Assembly (NCBI GenBank): GCA_023489275.1
Contig: JAMDDD010000027.1
Location: forward strand, 1 to 60,093
DNA from: Actinomycetota bacterium
GTDB lineage: Bacteria > Actinomycetota > Thermoleophilia > BMS3ABIN01
Reading direction: 5' to 3'
DNA: 60,093 bases
The translations under genes were made by a program, and so were the position numbers. Below the pieces are notes generated by a model, which worked only from the letters and a program-made list of their open reading frames with translations, made no database searches and had not been told where the DNA came from. Every line of letters begins with the position of its first letter. The stretch's first letter is position 1. Positions 41,444 to 50,642 of this stretch are shown here, one piece after another.

Positions 41444-43252
41444 ATGGACAAATTGCTTGCCCGCCATCTGGGAAGCGCCAAGCGCGTTTACGCCATCATG
41501 ATTTGCATCGGGCTGGCCCTGGGCCTGATCTTCCCTTATTTCTTCACGCTTTTTATATCCGCGAATTCCGGATGGGGGGCAACCTTCCGGCTAGCCTCCC
41601 TGGCGGCCGGGTTCGCCATCGGCAACCTTTATTTTTTTCTCGCCGGATCAATCTTTAGCCGCGTTGACCGGAAGCTCTCCCGCAGCAAGCAGGAGCTTGA
41701 GGAAGCAAAGGAACGTTTTGCCAGCCTGACTCATGCGGCGATCACAAATGAGAGCTGGCTGGTGAAGATGGAGGATGACAGCGTACCTACCTGCTGGCGC
41801 GTGAAAGACTGCGCCGATGCCGGCTGCCCGGTTCACGGGGAGGAGCACCGGCGCTGCTGGCTGGTGGCGGGGACGTTTTGCAGCACCGGCTTGCCCAGCG
41901 GCAGGTTTGCCCAAAAGCTGGGAAATTGCGCCAAATGCGAGGTATATCAGAGAGCCACCGGCAACAACCCCATCACCGGGATCAGTGAGGCCTTCAACGG
42001 TCTCATGCTCGCTTTCCGGGAAAAAGAGGAGATGCTGGCGGTGGCCAACGAGGAACTGAAAGAACGGTATGGAGAGCTGGAACAGCTGCACCGGCAGGCG
42101 CGCGAGATGGCAGACTCGGACCTTCTCACCGGGCTGCGCAACCATGCTCATTTTCAGCAGCAGCTCAAGTGGGAAATAGCAAAAGCAGAGCAGAATCACA
42201 AAAAAATTTCCCTGATCATGCTTGACCTTGATAACTTCAAGCTGATAAATGACAGTTTCGGGCATCAGAAGGGCGATGAAGTGCTTCGCTGCCTCGGCCA
42301 TCTCCTGGCCGAGGAGGCCAGCAGTGCCGGTTATGCGGCCCGATACGGCGGGGAAGAGTTTGTGCTTCTGCTGCCTGAGACCGGCGCCGGGGCGGCGATG
42401 AAGCTGGCGGACCGGATTCGCCGCCAGATGAAAAGGCTGTCCCGGGAAGCAGACCTTCCGGAGCGGTTTGTAGCCGCAAGTCTTGGCGTAGCCGACTATC
42501 CCGCCTGTGCCGGGGACGGCGGCAGCCTGCTCTCGGCCGCCGATTCAGCGCTCTTGTTTGCCAAGCGCAAGGGCCGCGACAGGGTGGCCTACTTCCGCAA
42601 TCTTTCCCAGGCAGAACTGAAGGCGGGAGATGTGGAGCGGCTCTGTAGCCGGCTGGAAGGAGCCAGTCTGCAAACGATCAAGACGCTGGCGGAAGCCGTT
42701 GACTGCAACGATGATTATACTCACATTGGCATGAACGAGCTGGAGCGAGTGACAGAAGGAATGGCGGCGCGGCTGGGAATGGAGGAAGAGCAGGCAGCTT
42801 CGCTGGTGCTGGCGATGCGGCTTCATGATGTGGGAAAGATCGGGATTCCGCGCTCGGTGTTACAAAAAAAGGAGAAGCTATCCGATGACGAGCTGGCGCT
42901 GGTGCAGCTGCACCCAGAGTTTGGGCAGCGGATACTGGAGGAGGCGCAGCAACTGCGCGAGCTGATTTCCGCCATCCTTTATCACCATGAGCGCTGGGAC
43001 GGCGCCGGTTATCCTGAAAAGCTCCAGGGCGAGCAGATACCGCTGGCGGCGCGCATCGTCTGCATTGTTGACGCTTACCGTGCCATGCGCTCCAACCGGC
43101 CATACCGCAAAGCCCTCAGCTACAAGGAGGCCATCTGGGAACTGCGCCAGGGGGCGGGTGGCCAGTTTGACCCGCGCCTTGTTGACATATTTGTAGAGCA
43201 GATTGAGGCGGAACGAAGCTGGGAAAGTGAAGAAAAGCGGATGGCGAATTGA
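41444..43252 (+). CDS. GGDEF + HD-GYP c-di-GMP enzyme with Cys-rich sensor domain (2)
   Basis: 602 residues from the ATG at 41444 (GGAAGGG site), 19 bases after its paralogue. The same order: two membrane helices (about 14-38 and 47-66), the Cys-rich domain (CWRVKDC, GCPVHGEEHRRCW, GTFC, CAKCEVYQR), GGDEF with YGGEEF, and HD-GYP with HDVGKIG and HHERWDGAGYP. Unlike the first copy, the residues five before GGEEF read SSAG, so the RxxD product-inhibition site is absent. The pair arose by tandem duplication and diverged in feedback control. Confidence 0.93.
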   Translation: MDKLLARHLGSAKRVYAIMICIGLALGLIFPYFFTLFISANSGWGATFRLASLAAGFAIGNLYFFLAGSIFSRVDRKLSRSKQELEEAKERFASLTHAAITNESWLVKMEDDSVPTCWRVKDCADAGCPVHGEEHRRCWLVAGTFCSTGLPSGRFAQKLGNCAKCEVYQRATGNNPITGISEAFNGLMLAFREKEEMLAVANEELKERYGELEQLHRQAREMADSDLLTGLRNHAHFQQQLKWEIAKAEQNHKKISLIMLDLDNFKLINDSFGHQKGDEVLRCLGHLLAEEASSAGYAARYGGEEFVLLLPETGAGAAMKLADRIRRQMKRLSREADLPERFVAASLGVADYPACAGDGGSLLSAADSALLFAKRKGRDRVAYFRNLSQAELKAGDVERLCSRLEGASLQTIKTLAEAVDCNDDYTHIGMNELERVTEGMAARLGMEEEQAASLVLAMRLHDVGKIGIPRSVLQKKEKLSDDELALVQLHPEFGQRILEEAQQLRELISAILYHHERWDGAGYPEKLQGEQIPLAARIVCIVDAYRAMRSNRPYRKALSYKEAIWELRQGAGGQFDPRLVDIFVEQIEAERSWESEEKRMAN

Positions 43253-43286
43253 AATCCGCAACAGACTGCAATATGATACGTTTCTA

Positions 43287-43412
43287 ATGGCTTGTTCCCT
43301 TGCAAATTCTTCCGGGTTTCAGGCCTCCTCTGCGGGAGGCGGCTTCGGCCTGCCTCAAACCCTATCCCTTCTTGGATTGCTTCTCCTCCCCCTGGCGGGG
43401 GAGATTATTTAG
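43287..43412 (+). CDS. Possible leucine-rich leader peptide upstream of leuA
   Basis: A 41-codon frame from ATG 43287 to TAG 43410-43412, 75 bases before leuA. Its second half is LPQTLSLLGLLLLPLAGEII: nine Leu and two Ile in 20 residues, just before the stop. A 7-bp hairpin (43415-43421 / 43427-43433) and a T-rich stretch (43441-43452) follow. This is the layout of a branched-chain amino-acid attenuator. Against it, no ribosome site precedes the ATG, and the segment also contains GC-rich inverted repeats (GCCTCC / GGGAGGC; CTCCCCC / GGGGGAG) that may be a repeat element. Confidence 0.4.
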   Translation: MACSLANSSGFQASSAGGGFGLPQTLSLLGLLLLPLAGEII

Positions 43413-43487
43413 CAGTTTGCCCGTGCGGCAAACCCGTTACTTTTCTTTTTTTACCGCAAACACCTTCGTGGTCTTTAAGGAGAAGCA

Positions 43488-45008
43488 ATGAGCTTCGAAC
43501 GAATTTATATATTTGATACGACCCTGCGCGATGGCGAGCAATCCCCCGGCATTAGCCTCAACCCGTTTGAGAAACTCGAGATCGCCGAACAGCTGGCGCG
43601 CCTGGGCGTCGATGTCATCGAGGCGGGATTTCCGGTATCATCGCCGGGTGATTTCGAGGGAGTGCAAAAAATAGCCCGCGGCGTCTCGGGCGTCATTGTC
43701 TGCGCTCTGGCGCGGGCGATTGAAAATGACGTCAGGACTGCCTGGGAGGCGATCCGGGAGGCGGAGAAGCCCCGAATCCATACCTTTATATCAACCAGCG
43801 ATGTACACCTGGAGCATCAGCTCCGCAAGTCGCGGGCGGAGGTGCTGGAGGCCGCCAAGAAAATGGTGGCGCTGGCGGCAAGTCTGTGCCAGGATGTGGA
43901 GTTTTCGGCGATGGACGCCACCCGCAGCGATCCCGATTTTCTGGCGCAGGTGCTGGCTGTGGCCGTTCAGGAGGGCGCCCGCACCATCAATATCCCGGAT
44001 ACAGTCGGCTACGCGATTCCATCAGAGTTCGGCAATTTTATCCTGGGTCAGTATGACCGCGCGCCGGCGCTAAAAGATGTGGCCGTCAGCGTCCATTGTC
44101 ATAACGACCTGGGGCTGGCGGTGGCCAATTCGCTTGCCGCGATCGAAGCCGGCGCCACGCAGATAGAATGTGCTATCAATGGCCTGGGCGAGCGCGCCGG
44201 CAATGCTTCGCTGGAGGAGATCGTCATGATCCTGGAAACGCGGCACGCCGATCTGGGCCGCGTCACGGGGGTCAACACGACCGAGATTACCCGTACCAGC
44301 CGGCTGGTAAGCCAGCTGACAGGCTATGATGTCCAGCCGAACAAGGCGATCGTCGGCCGGAACGCTTTCGCGCACGAATCGGGCATTCACCAGGATGGCG
44401 TTCTGAAGGAGCGCACCACCTACGAGATCATGAGTGCGGCCACTGTCGGCCGCGGTCAGAGCGACATCGTGCTGGGCAAGCACTCCGGGAGGCACGCGCT
44501 GGCGAACGCCATGGAGGAGCTGGGTTACAAGCTGTCGGCTGACGAGTTGAACCAGGCTTTTTTGCACTTCAAACAAATCGCGGACAGGAAGAAGCAGGTG
44601 ACCGCGGTTGATCTGGAGCATCTGGTGAGTGAGGAAGTGCGGGTGCAGTCCGACATCTTCGAGCTGGAATCATATGAAGTCACGTCGGGCTCCGGCAAAA
44701 TCCCGTCCACGAGGGTAACGATCGTCAAGGACGGAGAGACGCTGCCGGGCAGCAGCGAGTCGGGCGGCTCGATGGAGTCGATCTTCAAGGCGATCGATAA
44801 CGCGGTTGGCACCAAGGGCAAGCTGAAAGATTATCAGGTGCGCTCGGTTACCGAGGGAAAGGATTCGCTCGGGGAGGTGCGCGTGGTGGTGGATGTGGGC
44901 GGCAAGCCCTTTGCCGGCATGGCGCTGTCGGTAGACGTGGTAGAAGCCAGCGCCAAGGCATATGTCCGGGCGCTGAACAATGCATACAGGACCGGGGCGG
45001 TGAGCTAG
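43488..45008 (+). CDS. leuA: 2-isopropylmalate synthase
   Basis: 506 residues, AAGGAGAAG site. The TIM barrel has IFDTTLRDGEQSPGISL with the substrate/metal residues, HCHNDLGLAVANSLAA and NGLGERAGNASLEE; the C-terminal LeuA regulatory domain (about 385-500) senses leucine. It condenses 2-oxoisovalerate with acetyl-CoA, the first leucine-specific step. It heads a leuA-leuC-leuD-leuB-ilvE-cimA operon. A possible leader peptide lies upstream. Confidence 0.98.
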   Translation: MSFERIYIFDTTLRDGEQSPGISLNPFEKLEIAEQLARLGVDVIEAGFPVSSPGDFEGVQKIARGVSGVIVCALARAIENDVRTAWEAIREAEKPRIHTFISTSDVHLEHQLRKSRAEVLEAAKKMVALAASLCQDVEFSAMDATRSDPDFLAQVLAVAVQEGARTINIPDTVGYAIPSEFGNFILGQYDRAPALKDVAVSVHCHNDLGLAVANSLAAIEAGATQIECAINGLGERAGNASLEEIVMILETRHADLGRVTGVNTTEITRTSRLVSQLTGYDVQPNKAIVGRNAFAHESGIHQDGVLKERTTYEIMSAATVGRGQSDIVLGKHSGRHALANAMEELGYKLSADELNQAFLHFKQIADRKKQVTAVDLEHLVSEEVRVQSDIFELESYEVTSGSGKIPSTRVTIVKDGETLPGSSESGGSMESIFKAIDNAVGTKGKLKDYQVRSVTEGKDSLGEVRVVVDVGGKPFAGMALSVDVVEASAKAYVRALNNAYRTGAVS

Positions 45009-46271
45009 ATGATGGAAATGACGGTAACGGAGAAGATCCTGGCGCGCGCCTGCGGCCGGGATCAGGTACAGGCAGGAGAGTTTGTCAACGCCAGACTTGA
45101 TTTGGCGCTGGCAAATGACATTACGGCGCCGCTGGCGATCAAGGAATTTGAAGCAGCCGGCGCCGGCAACGTCTGGGATCCGGAGCGGGTGGTGCTCGTC
45201 TGCGACCATTTCGTTCCCAACAAGGACATCAAATCGGCAGAGCAGGCCAAGTTAGTGCGCGACTTCGCCCGCCGTCAGGGCCTGACGAATTTCTATGATG
45301 TCGGCCGGATGGGCATCGAGCACGTCATCCTGCCGGAAAAAGGGCTGGTGGTGCCGGGCGATGTTGTCATCGGCGCCGATTCACACACATGTACGTACGG
45401 CGCCCTGGGAGCGTTTGCTACCGGGGTGGGCTCGACCGATCTGGCGGCCGGCATGATCACCGGCGAGGTGTGGCTGCGCGTGCCGGAGACGATCCGTTTC
45501 AACCTGGAAGGAACGCCCGGAAAATATGTCTCCGGCAAGGATTATATCCTCTATATTATCGGCCAGATCGGTGTCGACGGGGCGCTTTACTCGGCGATGG
45601 AATTTGCTGGCGGCGCCATGCGGGAGTTGTCGATGGACGGCCGCTTCACCATGTGCAATATGGCCATCGAGGCCGGCGCCAAGAACGGTATCGTCGAACC
45701 GGACGCAGTGACAGAAACTTATTGCCGCGGCCGCGGGCGGCGTCAGCCGGTGCTGCTGGCCAGCGACGCCGGCGCCAGGTACTCGCGGGTGATTGACATT
45801 GACGTGGGCGGCATCGGGCCTCAGGTGGCAAAGCCGCACCTGCCGTCAAACGCGGTTCCGGCCGGCGATCTGGCGGGGCTCAAAGTGGACCAGGTCGTCA
45901 TCGGCTCGTGCACTAACGGACGCATTGAGGACCTGCGGATGGCGGCTGAAGTGATGAAGGGACGCAAAGTCAGTCCGGATGTGCGCACCATCGTTATCCC
46001 GGGAAGCCAGGATGTATACCGGCAGGCGATGCACGAGGGCCTGATCGATATCTTTATAGTTGCGGAAGCTGCTGTCAGCACGCCCACGTGCGGGCCTTGC
46101 CTTGGCGGCCACATGGGCATCCTGGCCGCCGGCGAGCGGGCGGTATCAACCACGAACCGCAATTTCGTTGGCCGGATGGGCCACGTTGACAGTGAGGTTT
46201 ATCTGGCAGGGCCTTACGTGGCGGCCGCGACGGCGGTTGCCGGGAAGATTACCGATCCAAGCGGGTTATAA
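45009..46271 (+). CDS. leuC: 3-isopropylmalate dehydratase large subunit (homoaconitase-like, 420-residue type)
   Basis: 420 residues, the shorter archaeal/clostridial LeuC type. Iron-sulfur cysteines lie in [13 protein letters not shown] (about residue 300) and in [11 protein letters not shown] (about 360). [10 protein letters not shown] and [15 protein letters not shown] are substrate-loop motifs. It works with LeuD to isomerise 2- to 3-isopropylmalate; this subfamily can also act on citramalate, which would serve the CimA route in the same operon. It begins immediately after the leuA stop. Confidence 0.96.
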   Translation: MMEMTVTEKILARACGRDQVQAGEFVNARLDLALANDITAPLAIKEFEAAGAGNVWDPERVVLVCDHFVPNKDIKSAEQAKLVRDFARRQGLTNFYDVGRMGIEHVILPEKGLVVPGDVVIGADSHTCTYGALGAFATGVGSTDLAAGMITGEVWLRVPETIRFNLEGTPGKYVSGKDYILYIIGQIGVDGALYSAMEFAGGAMRELSMDGRFTMCNMAIEAGAKNGIVEPDAVTETYCRGRGRRQPVLLASDAGARYSRVIDIDVGGIGPQVAKPHLPSNAVPAGDLAGLKVDQVVIGSCTNGRIEDLRMAAEVMKGRKVSPDVRTIVIPGSQDVYRQAMHEGLIDIFIVAEAAVSTPTCGPCLGGHMGILAAGERAVSTTNRNFVGRMGHVDSEVYLAGPYVAAATAVAGKITDPSGL

Positions 46272-46350
46272 AATTTCTGGTTTCTTGTTTCTCGTTCTGA
46301 GTATCGAGAATGGCAACCAGAAACAAACCAGAAACTGGAAACCGGAAGCT
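46272..46350 (+). repeat. Imperfect palindromic intergenic element, copy 1
   Basis: TTTCTGGTTTCTTGTTTCT pairs imperfectly with AGAAACAAACCAGAAA around a core containing TGAGTATCG. It resembles 48933-49016. It lies in the leuC-leuD gap. Confidence 0.6.
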
Positions 46351-46361
46351 TAGGGGTTAAG

Positions 46362-46871
46362 ATGATTTTTGAAGGGACAGTTTTCAAGTTTGGGCGTGAC
46401 GTCGATACCGATGTCATCATCCCGGCGCGCTATCTGAACACTACCGATTCCCAGGAGCTGGCCGGGCACGTGATGGAAGATATCGATCCCGGATTTGTGG
46501 GCAAGCTCAAGGCCGGCGATATAATCGTTGCCGAAGAGAATTTTGGCTGCGGCTCCTCGCGGGAGCAGGCGCCGGTCGCCATCAAGGCGGCGGGGGTATC
46601 CTGCGTGGTGGCGGCATCGTTTGCCCGGATCTTCTATCGCAACGCCATCAATATCGGCCTGCCGATCATGGTCTGCCCGGAGGCGGCGCGCGAGGCGGAA
46701 AGTGGTGACCTGCTCCGGGTTGACCTGGACAGGGGAGAGGTGACCAACTTAACGAAACAGAAGGTATATCAAGCGGACAGGTTTCCCGGGTTTATGCAGG
46801 AGATCGTAGCCGCCGGGGGGTTGATGGAGAAGGTAAAAGAAAAAATCAACCAGAGGCCGGGGCCGGTCTGA
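46362..46871 (+). CDS. leuD: 3-isopropylmalate dehydratase small subunit
   Basis: 169 residues of the short LeuD type. The swivel-domain motifs are [18 protein letters not shown] near the N-terminus and [21 protein letters not shown] (about residues 55-75), followed by [17 protein letters not shown]. It is the partner of LeuC. It is separated from leuC by a 90-base palindromic repeat rather than a tight overlap. Confidence 0.97.
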   Translation: MIFEGTVFKFGRDVDTDVIIPARYLNTTDSQELAGHVMEDIDPGFVGKLKAGDIIVAEENFGCGSSREQAPVAIKAAGVSCVVAASFARIFYRNAINIGLPIMVCPEAAREAESGDLLRVDLDRGEVTNLTKQKVYQADRFPGFMQEIVAAGGLMEKVKEKINQRPGPV

Positions 46872-46923
46872 ACGGCGCGGGAGATCGGCTGGCTGTAGGC
46901 TGATGAACTTTATAGGAGGTTTG

Positions 46924-47982
46924 ATGCACAACATAGCTGTCATGCCGGGCGATGGCACCGGGCCGGAGGTGGTGCGCGAAGGGCTGAAGGTGCTGGCGGC
47001 CGCGGCCGACCGATTCGGGTTTGAGTTTAAGGCAACGGAATACGATTTTGGCGGCGACCGGTATCTAAAGACCGGAGAGACCCTGCCCGACACGGCAATT
47101 GACGAACTGCGCGGGCATGATGCTATTTTTCTGGGCGCCATCGGCCATCCGGGGGTCAAGCCCGGCATCCTGGAGCAGGGAATTCTGCTGAAAGCGCGTT
47201 TTGCCCTGGACCAGTACATTAATTTGCGGCCGGTCAAATTGTATCCGGGGGTCGAGACGCCGCTAAAGGACAAGGGCCCCGCCGACATTGATTTCGTCGT
47301 CGTGCGCGAGAACACCGAGGGCCTCTATGTCGGCTCTGGCGGGTTCCTCAAGAAAGGAACCCCGGATGAGGTGGCAATCCAGGAAAGTATCAATACCCGC
47401 AAAGGTGTAGAGCGCTGCATCCGGTTTGCCTTTGACTATACCAAGAAACGTAGCAAGGACAATAAATTAACCATGTGCGGCAAGACAAACGTGCTGAACT
47501 ACTCTCAGGATTTGTGGATGCGGACTTTCACCGAGACCGGCGCCGAATATCCTGGTATAACCGCTGACTATGCCCACGTTGACGCTATCTGCATGTGGTT
47601 TGTCAAAAATCCGGAATGGTTCGACGTTATTGTGACAGACAATATATTTGGTGACATCATTACGGACCTGGGAGCGATGATCCAGGGAGGCATGGGTATT
47701 GCCGCCGGCGGCAATATCAACCCGGATGGAGTTTCCATGTTCGAGCCGATCGGCGGCTCGGCGCCCAAGTATACCGGCAAGAACGTGATCAACCCGCTGG
47801 CGGCCATCGCCGCCGTCCAGATGATGCTGGAGTTTCTGGGAGAATCAGAGGCCGCCGCCGCGGTAGAGGCAGGTATCATCCATGTTACCAGCGAGAAGCT
47901 TCCCGGCCTGGCAGTGGGCAAGATGGGATTTTCCACCAGCGAGATCGGCGACATGGTCGCCGCCAGGGTGCGGGAGGGCTAA
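46924..47982 (+). CDS. leuB: 3-isopropylmalate dehydrogenase (isocitrate/isopropylmalate family)
   Basis: 352 residues from the ATG at 46924 (TAGGAGG site). MPGDGTGPEVV, the NAD-linked RENTEGLYVG loop, the catalytic Lys/Tyr region KTNVLNYS, the metal site VTDNIFGDIITDL and EPIGGSAPKYTGKN are conserved. It oxidatively decarboxylates 3-isopropylmalate; the subfamily overlaps with homoisocitrate and isocitrate dehydrogenases, but the operon supports LeuB, probably also using 3-methylmalate from the citramalate route. Confidence 0.94.
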   Translation: MHNIAVMPGDGTGPEVVREGLKVLAAAADRFGFEFKATEYDFGGDRYLKTGETLPDTAIDELRGHDAIFLGAIGHPGVKPGILEQGILLKARFALDQYINLRPVKLYPGVETPLKDKGPADIDFVVVRENTEGLYVGSGGFLKKGTPDEVAIQESINTRKGVERCIRFAFDYTKKRSKDNKLTMCGKTNVLNYSQDLWMRTFTETGAEYPGITADYAHVDAICMWFVKNPEWFDVIVTDNIFGDIITDLGAMIQGGMGIAAGGNINPDGVSMFEPIGGSAPKYTGKNVINPLAAIAAVQMMLEFLGESEAAAAVEAGIIHVTSEKLPGLAVGKMGFSTSEIGDMVAARVREG

Positions 47983-48009
47983 GAATCAGGGGAGCGGAAA
48001 GGAGTCTCG

Positions 48010-48924
48010 ATGCCAATAACTGAAGTTTCAAAAATCTGGATGAATGGAGAACTGGTTGATTGGGCGGATGCTCAGGTACATCTGCTCACCCATGCGCTTC
48101 ATTATGGCTCGGGAGTATTTGAGGGCATCCGGGCTTACGACACGGCCAAAGGAACGCATGTCTTCAGGCTGGGCGATCATATTGACCGGTTGCTCAGGTC
48201 TGCCAAGATTTACATGATGGAAGTTTCTTACAGCCGTGATGATCTGGTGGGCGCCACCAAAGAAGTCATCCGGGTCAACGGTCTCGATAGCTGTTACATC
48301 CGGCCGATCGTCTACCGCGGATACGGCGAAATGGGCCTGTTCCCGCTGCACGCGCCGGTGGACGTGGCCATAGCTGTCTGGCCCTGGGGGACCTATCTGG
48401 GTGACGAGGGGATTGAGCATGGCATCCGCGCCAAAATATCGTCGTTCCGGCGTTTCGGGCCCAACAGCATGCCGCCGGCCGCCAAGGCAACCGGCCAGTA
48501 CATCAACTCGAGCCTGGCCAAGGTGGAGGCGGTTAAAGCCGGGTATGAGGAGGCGATCCTGCTTGATGACCAGGGCAATCTGTCGGAAGGATCGGGGGAG
48601 AACCTGTTCGTGGTGAGAAACGGCGTTGTGTCAACGCCGCCGGCTGCTTCCGATGTCCTGGAAGGGATCACCGCCGATACCGTGTATCACATCTGCCGGC
48701 ATGAGGACATTCCCCTGGAGCGGCGGGTGATGGTCCGTTCCGATCTTTACGTTGCTGATGAAGCATTTCTGACAGGAACGGCGGCGGAGATCGTCCCGCT
48801 GCGGGAGGTTGACGACCGCGTTATCGGCGAGCCGGGGCCGATCACGAAAAATATCCAGGAAACTTTTTACAGCATCATCAAAGGGGAAAACGACAAATTT
48901 GCCGAGTTCCTGGACTGGATCTAA
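48010..48924 (+). CDS. ilvE: Branched-chain amino-acid aminotransferase
   Basis: 304 residues of fold-type IV PLP. HYGSGVFEGIRAYDT, YIRPIVYRGYGEMG, the PLP lysine in PPAAKATGQYINSSLAK (about residue 159), EAILLDDQGNLSEGSGENLF and DEAFLTGTAAEIVPL all match IlvE. It transaminates the keto acids of leucine, isoleucine and valine. The ribosome site is AAAGGAG; it lies between leuB and cimA. Confidence 0.97.
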   Translation: MPITEVSKIWMNGELVDWADAQVHLLTHALHYGSGVFEGIRAYDTAKGTHVFRLGDHIDRLLRSAKIYMMEVSYSRDDLVGATKEVIRVNGLDSCYIRPIVYRGYGEMGLFPLHAPVDVAIAVWPWGTYLGDEGIEHGIRAKISSFRRFGPNSMPPAAKATGQYINSSLAKVEAVKAGYEEAILLDDQGNLSEGSGENLFVVRNGVVSTPPAASDVLEGITADTVYHICRHEDIPLERRVMVRSDLYVADEAFLTGTAAEIVPLREVDDRVIGEPGPITKNIQETFYSIIKGENDKFAEFLDWI

Positions 48925-48932
48925 AACCGGTT

Positions 48933-49016
48933 TCGAGTTTCAAGTTGCCAGTTTCCAGTTATGAGTATCGGGACCGGCAGCCAGAAACCAGAAGCCAGAA
49001 ACTGGTAACCAGAAAC
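48933..49016 (+). repeat. Imperfect palindromic intergenic element, copy 2
   Basis: AGTTGCCAGTTTCCAGTT and CCAGAAACTGGTAACC form an imperfect inverted repeat around TGAGTATCG and CCAGAAAC motifs shared with 46272-46350. It lies in the ilvE-cimA gap. Confidence 0.6.
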
Positions 49017-49038
49017 TTAAACCTGGTTTGTACTGCGG

Positions 49039-50631
49039 GTGTTTATGCCCAGAAAAGTTGAGATATACGACACAACCCTGCGGGACGGCATGCAGCGCGA
49101 GGGCATCAGCGTCTCCGTAGACGAGAAGGTTCAGATCGCGCTCCGGCTGGACAGGCTCGGGGTGCACTTCATCGAGGGCGGCTTCCCCGGCTCCAATCCC
49201 AAAGATGTAGAGTTTTACCAAATGATGGCCGGACGCCGGCTGCGCACGGCCCGGCTGGCAGCGTTCGGGATGACGCACCGGCGGGGGTTGCCGCCGCACC
49301 GCGACCCCCTCATCAGGGAACTGCTGAAGGTGGATACGCCTGTAGCCGCTATCGTTGGCAAGAGCTGGAAGCTGCATACGCAGAAAGTTCTGCACGCAGG
49401 GCTGGAAGAGAACCTGAAAATGATTGAAGATACCGTCCGTTACCTGACGGGAAAAGGCCGCGATGTGTTCTATGACGCGGAGCATTTTTTTGACGGGTTT
49501 CGGGACGACGCCGGCTACGCCATGCGGACGCTAACCGCCGCTGCGGACGGCGGCGCCACCCGGCTGGTCCTCTGCGACACCAACGGCGCCACCCTGCCCG
49601 GCGAGGCTGCCGAAATCGTCCGGCATGTCTGTCAAACGTTTCCAGATATCAAAGTCGGAATCCATGCCCACAACGACTCTGACTGCGCCGTGGCCGTGTC
49701 GCTGATGGCCGTTGAGGCCGGCGCTGCCCAGGTGCAGGGCACCATCAACGGCTACGGCGAGCGGTGCGGCAATGCCAACTTGGTGTCCGTGATTCCGGCC
49801 CTGAAGCTGAAGATGGGGATGGAAGCAATAAGCGACGCCCGCCTGGCGGGGTTGACTGAGGCGTCGCATTTTGTTGCCGAAGTAGCCAACATCAGCCCCG
49901 AGCCACACCAGCCGTACACGGGCGAAAATGCCTTCGCGCACAAGGGAGGCCTGCATGTCAGCGCCGCGCTCAAGGATGCGCGCACATTCGAGCATGTCGA
50001 CCCGGCGAGGGTCGGCAACGAGCAGCGGATCCTGGTAAGCGAGCTGGCCGGCCGCGCCACGGTGATGAAAAAAGCCGCCGAGCTGGGCATTGATTTAAGC
50101 CAGAAGCAGGATGCCCTGAACCGCGTGCTGAAACGACTGAAGGAAAAAGAGCACCAAGGCTACCATTACGAGGTCGCCGGCGCCTCCTTCGAGCTGTTCC
50201 TCCGGCGGGAGCTGGGGCTGCACCGGGACGTCATCGAACTGGACAATTTCCGCGTCATCGTCCAGAAGCGCAAACGGGCCGTTATCAGCGAGGCCAAGAT
50301 CGTGCTCAAGGATGAAAGGGACGGCCACGCGATCGCGTTTGCGGAAGGGAACGGTCCCGTAAACGCGCTCGACATGGCGCTGCGCGAGCTGCTCCCCAGG
50401 CGTTACCCGAAGCTGGCGGGCGAGCTGGCGCTCATCCAGCTGGTCAACTACAAGGTGCGCATACTTAACGAGCACCAGGGCACGGGCGCGGTCACCCGGG
50501 TGCTGCTGGATTCCAGTGACGGCCAGAGCCAGTGGGGCACGATCGGCGTCTCGGAGAACATCATTGCCGCCAGCTGGGAGGCGCTGACCGACAGTCTCGA
50601 GTACGGACTGATCAAGCGACGGCGGCGGTAG
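49039..50631 (+). CDS. cimA: Citramalate synthase
   Basis: 530 residues. The barrel begins VEIYDTTLRDGMQREGISVSV; GIHAHNDSDCAVAVSLMAVEAGA and NGYGERCGNANL are the HMGL-like motifs. The C-terminal LeuA-type dimer/regulatory domain (about 380-515) has the ALRELLPRRYP segment. The long type with GMQREG rather than GEQSPG matches the citramalate synthase subfamily. It makes (R)-citramalate from pyruvate and acetyl-CoA, entering isoleucine synthesis without threonine deaminase. Start GTG 49039 or ATG 49045. Confidence 0.93.
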   Translation: MFMPRKVEIYDTTLRDGMQREGISVSVDEKVQIALRLDRLGVHFIEGGFPGSNPKDVEFYQMMAGRRLRTARLAAFGMTHRRGLPPHRDPLIRELLKVDTPVAAIVGKSWKLHTQKVLHAGLEENLKMIEDTVRYLTGKGRDVFYDAEHFFDGFRDDAGYAMRTLTAAADGGATRLVLCDTNGATLPGEAAEIVRHVCQTFPDIKVGIHAHNDSDCAVAVSLMAVEAGAAQVQGTINGYGERCGNANLVSVIPALKLKMGMEAISDARLAGLTEASHFVAEVANISPEPHQPYTGENAFAHKGGLHVSAALKDARTFEHVDPARVGNEQRILVSELAGRATVMKKAAELGIDLSQKQDALNRVLKRLKEKEHQGYHYEVAGASFELFLRRELGLHRDVIELDNFRVIVQKRKRAVISEAKIVLKDERDGHAIAFAEGNGPVNALDMALRELLPRRYPKLAGELALIQLVNYKVRILNEHQGTGAVTRVLLDSSDGQSQWGTIGVSENIIAASWEALTDSLEYGLIKRRRR

Positions 50632-50642
50632 CGAACCTCGGC

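Noticed and set aside
43253-43487. T-box leader for leuA
   Set aside because: No AGGGTGG-type T-box sequence or specifier-loop arrangement could be found.
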